Assembly (NCBI GenBank): GCA_015064255.1
Contig: SVSP01000002.1
Span: 62,001 to 126,000, forward strand
DNA from: Oscillospiraceae bacterium
GTDB taxonomy: Bacteria > Bacillota > Clostridia > Oscillospirales > CAG-272
Length of the DNA: 64,000 nt
Direction of reading: 5' to 3'
Part shown: positions 30,282 to 38,391 of the stretch, in pieces
How positions within the stretch are numbered: the stretch's first letter is position 1
Layout of the letters: every line of letters starts with the position of its first letter
Program-made: the position numbers and the translations under genes
The notes under the pieces: generated by a model
Database searches by the model: none
Seen by the model: only the letters and a program-made list of their open reading frames with translations
Told to the model about the DNA's origin: nothing

Positions 30282-31022
30282 ATGAGTTTTGACGCAAAAA
30301 AAGTACTTGATGACGTTACTCTTTGGATACAGAATTGGTTTGAAAAAAACGGAAAAGGCTGTAACGCCGTTCTCGGCATCTCGGGCGGTAAGGACAGCTC
30401 TGTTGCGGCGGCGCTTTGCGTTCGTGCGCTCGGAAAAGAGAGAGTTATCGGTGTGCTTATGCCCAACGGTGTACAGAGTGACATCGACGTTGCACGCGAG
30501 CTTGTCGAGTTTCTCGGTATCAAAAATTATGAGATAAATATTAAAGAGGGCTACGATGCTCTGATGAATTCTATCGTCGGTGAGATCGGCGAGATATCAA
30601 ATCAGACGCGTATAAATCTTGCTCCGAGAGTGCGTATGTCCGTGCTTTACGCAGTGTCGCAGTCGAACAACGGAAGAGTGGTAAATACCTGCAATCTTTC
30701 CGAGGACTATGTCGGATATTCAACAAGATACGGCGATGCGGCGGGAGATTTCAGCCCTCTCGCAAATCTGACGGTAGCCGAGGTCGTTGAGCTCGGTATA
30801 GAGGCGGGACTTCCCGAGCATATCGTAAAGAAGGTTCCGTCGGACGGACTTTGCGGTAAGACCGACGAGGATAATCTCGGATTTACCTACGCTATGCTTG
30901 ATAAATATATCCGTACGGGAGTCTGTGAAGACGAAGAAAAGAAAGCGCGCATCGATTATCTCAACCGCATAAACAAGTTCAAGCTTGAACCGATGCCCTC
31001 CTTCCCGTATAAGCCCGAATAA
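30282..31022 (+). CDS. nadE: NAD(+) synthase, ammonia-dependent single-domain type
   Basis: AVLGISGGKDSSVAAALC, TCNLSEDYVGYSTRYGDAAGDFSPLANLT, PSDGLCGKTDEDNLGFTYAMLD. ATG 30282 used in place of the ORF start. Confidence 0.94.
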   Translation: MSFDAKKVLDDVTLWIQNWFEKNGKGCNAVLGISGGKDSSVAAALCVRALGKERVIGVLMPNGVQSDIDVARELVEFLGIKNYEINIKEGYDALMNSIVGEIGEISNQTRINLAPRVRMSVLYAVSQSNNGRVVNTCNLSEDYVGYSTRYGDAAGDFSPLANLTVAEVVELGIEAGLPEHIVKKVPSDGLCGKTDEDNLGFTYAMLDKYIRTGVCEDEEKKARIDYLNRINKFKLEPMPSFPYKPE

Positions 31023-31044
31023 GACAGTTTCAGAGGTGAAATTA

Positions 31045-31521
31045 ATGGGAAAACTTAGAAAAACACCCGAAGAATACCGCGAGGAAGCGGAAAAGTATTT
31101 TGTTGACGGTTTCAACTGCGCACAGTCGGTCTTTCTTGCATTTGCCGAAGAGCTTGGACTTGATGGAGATACAGCTCTTAAAATTTCCTCGTCTTTTGGC
31201 GGAGGAATGGGCAGACTTCGCGAGGTCTGCGGTGCTGTCAGCGGAATGTTTATGGTTCTTGGTATGAGATGCGGTTACACCTCTCCCGAAGCCGACAGCG
31301 AGAAAGCAGAGCTTTACAGAAAGGTACAGGAGCTTGCAGGAAAGTTCAAGGAAGAAAATCAGACGATAATCTGTCGCGAGCTTCTCGACCTCAGGATAAA
31401 CGGTGCGGATTCTCATAAGCCCGAGGTTAGAACGCCCGAATATTACAAAAATCGTCCGTGTGCAAAGTTTGTGGGCGATGCGGCGTATCTTACAGCAAAA
31501 TTTGTTGAAGAAAACGGCTGA
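31045..31521 (+). CDS. C-GCAxxG-C-C family (C_GCAxxG_C_C) protein
   Basis: DGFNCAQSVFLAF...FGGGMGRLREVCGAVSGMFMVLGMRCGY. Confidence 0.88.
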   Translation: MGKLRKTPEEYREEAEKYFVDGFNCAQSVFLAFAEELGLDGDTALKISSSFGGGMGRLREVCGAVSGMFMVLGMRCGYTSPEADSEKAELYRKVQELAGKFKEENQTIICRELLDLRINGADSHKPEVRTPEYYKNRPCAKFVGDAAYLTAKFVEENG

Positions 31522-31530
31522 TCTTACGTA

Positions 31531-31578
31531 AAAACCGATAGCTGAAATTCGGAATTTTCGGCTATCGGTTTTGTTTTA
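31531..31578 (+). terminator. Hairpin terminator between convergent genes
   Basis: aaaaccgatagctgaaa...tttcggctatcggtttt, then T-rich. Confidence 0.88.
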
Positions 31579-31585
31579 TTTGATT

Positions 31586-32374
31586 TTACAGCTTTACTGT
31601 TTTGCCTGCGGGAATCTTTACGGGATCGCCGTCTTTTTCTATCCAAAGATCGAGCGCGGTAGGATTGTAAACAAGGGTTTTATCTACCGTAAACTGAAGT
31701 GCACGCAGGGCGGTGATATAATCGTATATTTCGACGTTTGTGGCATACCATACGTCGGGATCGCCTGCGGTTTTTTCGCAGAAGGATTTTATAAGGTCCC
31801 AGTTGTTCTGAACTCCGAATTCAAAGCTGTGTCCCCAAACGTAGAATATGCTCATCGGACGCGCTTTTTTGAACAGATCTGCTCTGTTTAAGATGTCGTT
31901 GTTGTGGTGACAGGTCGGATGCCATTCGAGAAAGTTTGCGGGAAGTTCAAATTTGTTCGAGGTAACGATAGTACGCGAATACTTTATTCCGAGCGCGGGC
32001 AGGGCGTTCAGAACGTTTCTGTCATAAGAACCAAAGGGGTAAGACATACCTTTTACGGGATATCCGCAAAGCGCTTCGAGTCTGCGGCGGTCTTCGAGTA
32101 TCTCGTAAGTCATTTCTTCGGGTGGAAGCTTGTCAAGCCAAGGGTGTGTCAGTCCGTGAACGGCGACCTCGTGACCTTTGTAAAGCTCGGGAAGCTCGGC
32201 AGACGTAATAAAGTTGTCGTTTTTGTCAAGAGTTGATGAATTTATATGGAATGTTCCTTTCATTCCGTATTCGTTGAAAATTCGTATAAGCTCTCTTTCT
32301 TCCTTGCGGTTGTCGTCGTAAGAGAAGGTCATACATTTTCTTTTTCCGTCTTTATAAAATCCAAAACGTATCAT
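31586..32374 (-). CDS. Polysaccharide deacetylase-like protein
   Basis: CMTFSYDDNRKEERELIRIFNEYGMKGTFHIN; HEVAVHGLTHPWL; MSYPFGSY. Confidence 0.85.
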   Translation of the reverse strand: MIRFGFYKDGKRKCMTFSYDDNRKEERELIRIFNEYGMKGTFHINSSTLDKNDNFITSAELPELYKGHEVAVHGLTHPWLDKLPPEEMTYEILEDRRRLEALCGYPVKGMSYPFGSYDRNVLNALPALGIKYSRTIVTSNKFELPANFLEWHPTCHHNNDILNRADLFKKARPMSIFYVWGHSFEFGVQNNWDLIKSFCEKTAGDPDVWYATNVEIYDYITALRALQFTVDKTLVYNPTALDLWIEKDGDPVKIPAGKTVKL

Positions 32375-32403
32375 TTCGAAGCTCCTTTAATGATTTTGAG
32401 GTC

Positions 32404-33201
32404 TTATTTGTCAAGAACTACTGTTTTTCCCGCAGGAATGCAGATGATATCGGACTTGTTCTTTTCAACCCAAACGTCGATTGCCGAAGGGTTGTAAAGT
32501 ATTTTTTCATCGGCAGAAACGCGGAGCGCGCGCTGTGCCATTTTGTAGTCGTATATTTCGATATTTGTTGCGTACCATATCTTTTCGTTTCCGGCTACGG
32601 TTGCAACGAGCTTTTCGATATACGTCCAGTCGTCCTCGCAGCGAAGCTCGTGAGCGTGTCCCCATATGTAGAGAAGAGGTCCCGACCACTCCGAATCAAC
32701 GCTTGCCATAAATCTTTCGCACAAGGGCATTGCCGCATTATGGTGACAAGTCGGATGCCACTCAAGGAAATTCTTCGGAAAAGAGAAATTCATCGTTGCG
32801 ACGGTAGTTCTGCTGTAAACTATACCGCAGGCAGAGAGCGCCTCCTCCACTTCGGGGGAAAAGTCACCCGATGGATAAGACATTCCGACAGTATTATATC
32901 CTGCGACCTCTTCAAGTGCTTTGCGGTTTTCGAAAATTTCGTTTATAAGGCTCGCTTTAGGCATATTTGAAGGCCAACCGTGGCGTGAAGTATGGCAGGA
33001 AATTTCGTGTCCTGCATATATTTCGCTTAGTACATCCTTTCTCGCCTTGAAGTCTGCTCTTTCGTCGTTTAAGTGGAACGTTCCTTTTACGCCGTACTTG
33101 TTGAAGATCTTAATAAGCCGAACGTCATTGGGGTGTCCGTCATCATAGCTGAACGTAACTATCTTTTTCTTTCCGCCGGGGAAAACGTTAAACTGTATCA
33201 T
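32404..33201 (-). CDS. Polysaccharide deacetylase-like protein, tandem paralogue
   Basis: VTFSYDDGHPNDVRLIKIFNKYGVKGTFHLN; HEISCHTSRHGWP; co-linear with the ORF at 31586. Confidence 0.85.
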   Translation of the reverse strand: MIQFNVFPGGKKKIVTFSYDDGHPNDVRLIKIFNKYGVKGTFHLNDERADFKARKDVLSEIYAGHEISCHTSRHGWPSNMPKASLINEIFENRKALEEVAGYNTVGMSYPSGDFSPEVEEALSACGIVYSRTTVATMNFSFPKNFLEWHPTCHHNAAMPLCERFMASVDSEWSGPLLYIWGHAHELRCEDDWTYIEKLVATVAGNEKIWYATNIEIYDYKMAQRALRVSADEKILYNPSAIDVWVEKNKSDIICIPAGKTVVLDK

Positions 33202-33228
33202 TTCTTGCTCCTTTTCGTTCTTTTTATC

Positions 33229-33447
33229 TTAAATTTGCTTGTTTACACTCTTGTATTCGTCGTAGTAACGGTAGTACGGGCAAGATGCACTGTCGCCCGA
33301 AAGAAAACGGACCTGTTCATCCTGATCGAGATTTACACGGCAGGAATAGCATTCGTAAAATTCATCGTAATCGTAAAATTCACAGCTTTCGCAGTTGCCC
33401 GTTCGTTTTTTCTTTTTTATCGGCTTTGAGCTGTTTTTCATAAACAA
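33229..33447 (-). CDS. Small Cys-rich protein (CxxC...CYSC...C), DUF6472-like
   Basis: GNCESCEFYDYDEFYECYSCRVNLDQDEQVRFLSGDSASCPYYRYYDEY; family name is from memory. Confidence 0.65.
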   Translation of the reverse strand: MFMKNSSKPIKKKKRTGNCESCEFYDYDEFYECYSCRVNLDQDEQVRFLSGDSASCPYYRYYDEYKSVNKQI

Positions 33448-33520
33448 TATTTCCTTTCGGAGTTTATGTTAAAAGTATAGCACATATATATTACTTTGTC
33501 AATGAATAATAAAAGAAGAA

Positions 33521-33551
33521 AAACAAGGAGCTTGTAAATCACTCCTTGTTT
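33521..33551 (-). terminator. Terminator of the large CotH-like gene
   Basis: aaacaaggag...ctccttgttt with T/A tracts. Confidence 0.8.
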
Positions 33552-33567
33552 TTTTAGATGTTTTAAG

Positions 33568-36456
33568 TTATTCTGCGTGTAAATACTTAACGAATTCCTC
33601 GCCTAAATATTTTTTAATTTCCGCATCTCCGTAAGAGAGGGTCTTTGAAACGTCCTGGACAAACCACTTTATTCTCACGTCGCTGATCCAGTAGTTCATA
33701 TATTCTACGTTATGGAGCCAGCGGCTCATAGAGTTAAGATGAGTCATATAGGAGTTGTTATCGTTTCGCCATCTTTCGATCTGATAGGGCATATCGTGCT
33801 CAAGCTCGGCAACGATCTCTGCAAAACGCGCCTGCGCATTTTCGGGAGCGAGCGTAGTGTTCATCTGATAAGCAAGACGCTCAAGGAAATATTCCTTAAA
33901 CTGCGAATTCTGCATAAGTGCTCTGAAAAGAGCGTGTGTTCTGTTATAAGAGCTGCTCTTCAAAAATACGCTGAAGCGGTTTTGAAGTGCCGAGTAGCTT
34001 CGAAAGCTTATGTCGTTATCATATAGGATGAAATGCCACTTTCCGTCGTCGTATTCGGGGGATTTAAAGGCTCGTATGTTGGCAAGGTCTTGGTCACCCG
34101 AGTACATTCGCATAATTATCATATCGGAAAAGCTTTCGAGGTCGATCTGATCGGCAAGCCATTTGTAATTTTCATCCTTTGAATAATCGAGCTTGTTTGT
34201 ATAGATCTTTTTCCATATATCGCTCCAACCCTGACTTGAGCTTCCCGTGCTGACCGCGTTCGGCCAGTCGATAATTGTAACACTCGACTTGGAAACTCCG
34301 TAATGGTCGGCAATAAAGTCATCGTCGATCTTTTCTCTGATGAAATATACGCCCCAATATTCGCCGTTGAGATAGAGATTGCACGGTCGGTATGCCTGAA
34401 CGAGAACCTCGGGGCAGTATCCGCTGTATGCGGCAAGAGAGGTCACGAATTCGTCTGTGAACATAGTGTCCGTGATATAAGCGTTCTGAGAACCGCTTCG
34501 AAGAACGATGTTGTTGAAGCTGTCGATGTTCAGATTTTCGAAGATCTGATATTCAAGACGTCCTTTTCCGTACTCTGCACGGAATTCAAGCTGAAAGCTT
34601 TTTTTTGGAAAGCGTCTGCTGTATGCACCGAATATTTTTATACCGCAGTCGATAGAAAACTCTTCCTTGCCGTCAACGTAGAATGAGCAGTTTGCCTGTT
34701 TTTCCTTCTTTGAGCTGTAATTCGGGTAAATTCCGTTTGTACCGAAAAGATCATCGTCAGACATTGATATTTTTATTATCGGCAGATCGTATTCGGGAAT
34801 GTTGACAAAATAATTGTACGTTACCGAATAAGAGGGAATCTTATTTCCGTTGTATGCGATGGCGCGTATTGCCATCGTTTCATCGACGATTATCTCCTGT
34901 CCCTTGTATTTTGCCGAGGCTGTTGTGGGTTTCGTGCCGTCCGTAGTGTAGTATATCGTGCCTTCGCCCGAAAGTGTGACGGTTATTGCCTCGGAATAAA
35001 CTCCGCTCGAATAACTTGCGAGCGGAGTCTGTGTTATTGTTTCGTGTCCATCGGGATTTACTTTGCCGAAAGAGGGTGTCGTGAAGTAAACGAGTCTGTT
35101 TTCGTAGCGTCCCCAGCTTCTGTTTACGGGGATCGCGGGCACTGCAAGTGCATCGGATACGTATCCGGACTCGTTTGACAGCCATATCTCTTCGCCGTCC
35201 GAGGATATTCCTATCGGAGCCGCGCCGCTTACCTCGGTACTGCAGTAGATAACGTAATACTGACCGGGTTCAAGAGTTACTTCGGGAAGTCTGTATTTCT
35301 GAAGCTCGCTTTCCTTGTCGGAAAGGAAGTATTTTGAAAGATCGATAGCTTTATCCGAGCTGTTAAATATCTCTACCATATCGCAATATTTCTTGTTGAA
35401 AGGAGAATATTTCGTATTGGAGGACATTACCTCGGTGATAATAAGACCTTTTCGGTCTGTTATTGCGCGGATGCTTCCTTCTTCGGTGTTTTCATATCCG
35501 GGAGAAGGATAATTTACAACGCCCTTGTCGTACGTCCATACGGTATCTTCTTCAAGTGCTTCGTACGTTACCGAAGCGGCAAGAACACCGTCGTTTCTTG
35601 TAAGATATATGCTTTCGCCGTTTTTGGAGAATTTGAAGGGAATATCCTTTTCACAGCAGAGAACAACATATTCTCCGACCTCGAGCGTGATCTCGGGAAG
35701 GCGCGCTCGGTAAGGCTTTGTAGAATCGGAAGAAGCGAAGTAATCCGAAAGGTTGATAGCTTTTTCGGAAGCATTATATATCTCAAGCCAGTCGCATATT
35801 ACGCCGTCTATCGGGAAGAGCGAATTTGAAGCCATAACTTCGCTGATTATCAGGTTGTCTTTTTCACGAACGGTTTCATATCCGGGTGTGGGATAGGGAG
35901 TTTCGCTTCCGTTTGACGTCAAAAACGAGTGGTTTGCCGTCTTGTTTGTGTAAAGTACCTTGTAGCTTATGAGATCGCCGTGATAGAGAGTGATGATTCC
36001 CTTTGACTCGAGCTTTGCGTTTATTGAGCTGTCGCTGTCGATGCCGTTTGCAAATACTATCGCGTATTCACCTGCGGCAATCTTTATGGCAGGGAGCTTT
36101 ATATCCGACGTAGTGTCAATGCCGAGAGTGTAATCTGCAAGATTTATTTCTGCGTCGCTCACGTTGTGAAACTCTATCCAAGGGGAAGTTTTTCCGTTTG
36201 CATCCTCTGCACCGACGTTGTTTACAACGATAAGCTCGCTAATTATAACTGCGGGATTTTCTTCGACTGTCGGTTTGGGATCTTCGGTCGGACCGTTCTG
36301 GTCGCTCGAATTTTCATTTGTCGGATCGTTTTGATCGCTTGGCTTGTCGTCGGGATCATCGGTTTTCGAGCAGGAAGCAAGGAAAATAAATGAAGTGAGT
36401 ATTATAACAAGCGCAAGAAATGCCGATATTGCGCGGGAAAATCTTTTTTGATACAT
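33568..36456 (-). CDS. CotH-kinase-like lipoprotein with N-terminal lamin-tail-like repeats and a chitobiase/FN3-like module
   Basis: Lipobox FLASCSK; three repeats of type LIISEVMASN...CDWLEIYNASEKAINLSDY; IYYTTDGTKPTTASAKY; CGIKIFGAYSRRFPKKSFQLEFR; FILYDNDISF. Start set at MYQKRFSRA (36456). Confidence 0.85.
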   Translation of the reverse strand: MYQKRFSRAISAFLALVIILTSFIFLASCSKTDDPDDKPSDQNDPTNENSSDQNGPTEDPKPTVEENPAVIISELIVVNNVGAEDANGKTSPWIEFHNVSDAEINLADYTLGIDTTSDIKLPAIKIAAGEYAIVFANGIDSDSSINAKLESKGIITLYHGDLISYKVLYTNKTANHSFLTSNGSETPYPTPGYETVREKDNLIISEVMASNSLFPIDGVICDWLEIYNASEKAINLSDYFASSDSTKPYRARLPEITLEVGEYVVLCCEKDIPFKFSKNGESIYLTRNDGVLAASVTYEALEEDTVWTYDKGVVNYPSPGYENTEEGSIRAITDRKGLIITEVMSSNTKYSPFNKKYCDMVEIFNSSDKAIDLSKYFLSDKESELQKYRLPEVTLEPGQYYVIYCSTEVSGAAPIGISSDGEEIWLSNESGYVSDALAVPAIPVNRSWGRYENRLVYFTTPSFGKVNPDGHETITQTPLASYSSGVYSEAITVTLSGEGTIYYTTDGTKPTTASAKYKGQEIIVDETMAIRAIAYNGNKIPSYSVTYNYFVNIPEYDLPIIKISMSDDDLFGTNGIYPNYSSKKEKQANCSFYVDGKEEFSIDCGIKIFGAYSRRFPKKSFQLEFRAEYGKGRLEYQIFENLNIDSFNNIVLRSGSQNAYITDTMFTDEFVTSLAAYSGYCPEVLVQAYRPCNLYLNGEYWGVYFIREKIDDDFIADHYGVSKSSVTIIDWPNAVSTGSSSQGWSDIWKKIYTNKLDYSKDENYKWLADQIDLESFSDMIIMRMYSGDQDLANIRAFKSPEYDDGKWHFILYDNDISFRSYSALQNRFSVFLKSSSYNRTHALFRALMQNSQFKEYFLERLAYQMNTTLAPENAQARFAEIVAELEHDMPYQIERWRNDNNSYMTHLNSMSRWLHNVEYMNYWISDVRIKWFVQDVSKTLSYGDAEIKKYLGEEFVKYLHAE

Positions 36457-36809
36457 TTTTACCTCCGAATTGAATGAACTGACATAAATATACAAAAAAT
36501 CACATTAAAACAATTATAAATCTCCAAGTCTTTTTTGTCAATAGAAAATTTGTTACCGATTATAAGAAATTTTATTGCCTTTACTGTCTATAAGTTATAG
36601 TATTTGTATTCAGAGGGAAAATATTACAGAGCTTTTGAAATGTTTTTCGCGTGAAAACAGGCGGAAACGGGAAAAAGTCAAGGGAGAAATTATTTTTAGT
36701 TGATAAAAGGGTTGAAATTTGTCGTAAAAAAGGTATAATTGAAATATAATAATTTATGTAGGCATTTGCCTGCCAAATTAATTAATATAATTGAATAAAG
36801 GAGAATGAT

Positions 36810-38339
36810 ATGAAAAAGGTTTTAAGAATAGTATCGTTTGTACTTGCACTTTCTACGGTACTTTGTTTCGCTACCGCTTGTAAAAAGGAAAACGGTGACA
36901 GCGAAGAGCCTGAAGATGATGTAAAAATTACCGTTACGCAGGAATACATAATAACAAGAGCTGACGGTACGGCAAACGTTGGACTTGCAAAAGAGTTAAA
37001 GCAGTATATCAAGGATAATACGGGACTTTCACTTGAGCTTCGCGAGGACTGGGTAAGGGATCCGTCGCAGATACCGGCAAAAGAGATACTCGTCGGAAAG
37101 TGCGACAGAGAAGAGTCGAAAGCGGCTTACGAAAAGCTCGGAGACGGAGACTGGACCGTTCTTGCATCGGGTGAAAAAATAGTTATCGCGGGAAATACAG
37201 TAAAAGCACTCAGTGATGCTGTAAATTACTTTGTGGAAACATATGTAAAAGGAAAAAGTGTGATAGAAATGTCAGTATCGGATTCTTACAGCGGAAATTC
37301 CGCAACAGAGCTTATTTACTTTAATTGGAGCGAAGGCGAACTCTATGATGCGGGAATAAACGGCGGTTATCCGCGTCTTTATGCGCTGAAAGACGGAACT
37401 ATGCTTCTCGGATACGACGGAATGTACGTTTCGCGCAGTACAGATAACGGACGCACGTGGAAAGAAAAGAATTACGCAAGTAAGGGCTACGTGGGAACTG
37501 CCAACGCGGCATTCTTCCAGGATGAAGAGGGAATCGTATATCTCGGATTCCGTTCCACAGGCTATAACGATGACGGAAGCTTCTTCTCGTCTATTCAGGT
37601 AAGCTACAGTAAGGATAACGGCGTAACTTGGGAGCATCACTCCACGGTTTACGAAAATCTTGAGCCGACAGGCGTATATAAGGGCGTTTGGGAGCCTCAT
37701 TTCGGAATGATGAACGGATATCTTACCTGCTTCTATGCAAATGACTCGACAAACATCACAACTTATCAGAATATTGAGTATAAGCAGTGGGATCCCGAAG
37801 CAAAGGAATGGATAAACAGAACGATAGTATGCAACGGAGAAGAGCACGAGTCGAGAGACGGTATGCCGGTATGGCAGCAGCTTTCAACGGGTGAATATGT
37901 TTGCGTTGTCGAAGCGTTCAATAAGAGCGACAATAACTGCTTCGCAGTTAAGCTTACCTGGTCGGAGGACGGAAAGAAATGGTCAACTCCCGTGACCGTA
38001 ATGAGCGCAAAGAAAAGCGGTACGGTATGTGCGGCACCCTTTATAGTCGAGCTTCCCACAGGTCAGCTTGTAATAAGCTGTCAGACCAACGAAAATACCA
38101 AAACCAAAGAAATTTATACGATGAGCACGGTAATTTCGGACGGAACACCCGTAAGATACATTTCGGAAATTAATTTCAGCGAACACGATTATCCGTATTA
38201 CGGAGCTTACGAGTTTGCATCTACTATGTGGAACGGTATGTATATCTATAACGGATATATCTTCACCTGCTCCATTTCGAGTAATCTCGGTATAAGAATA
38301 TGCAGATACAAGTTTGGCGATAAGCTCCAACAATCCTGA
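36810..38339 (+). CDS. Sialidase-like (Asp-box beta-propeller) lipoprotein
   Basis: Lipobox LCFATACKK; Asp-boxes SRSTDNGRTW, VSYSKDNGVTW, LTWSEDGKKW. Confidence 0.75.
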   Translation: MKKVLRIVSFVLALSTVLCFATACKKENGDSEEPEDDVKITVTQEYIITRADGTANVGLAKELKQYIKDNTGLSLELREDWVRDPSQIPAKEILVGKCDREESKAAYEKLGDGDWTVLASGEKIVIAGNTVKALSDAVNYFVETYVKGKSVIEMSVSDSYSGNSATELIYFNWSEGELYDAGINGGYPRLYALKDGTMLLGYDGMYVSRSTDNGRTWKEKNYASKGYVGTANAAFFQDEEGIVYLGFRSTGYNDDGSFFSSIQVSYSKDNGVTWEHHSTVYENLEPTGVYKGVWEPHFGMMNGYLTCFYANDSTNITTYQNIEYKQWDPEAKEWINRTIVCNGEEHESRDGMPVWQQLSTGEYVCVVEAFNKSDNNCFAVKLTWSEDGKKWSTPVTVMSAKKSGTVCAAPFIVELPTGQLVISCQTNENTKTKEIYTMSTVISDGTPVRYISEINFSEHDYPYYGAYEFASTMWNGMYIYNGYIFTCSISSNLGIRICRYKFGDKLQQS

Positions 38340-38391
38340 GTAAAAGAGCAGATTGGAATTTTATGATTTGACTAAAAGGAGAAAACCGAAT

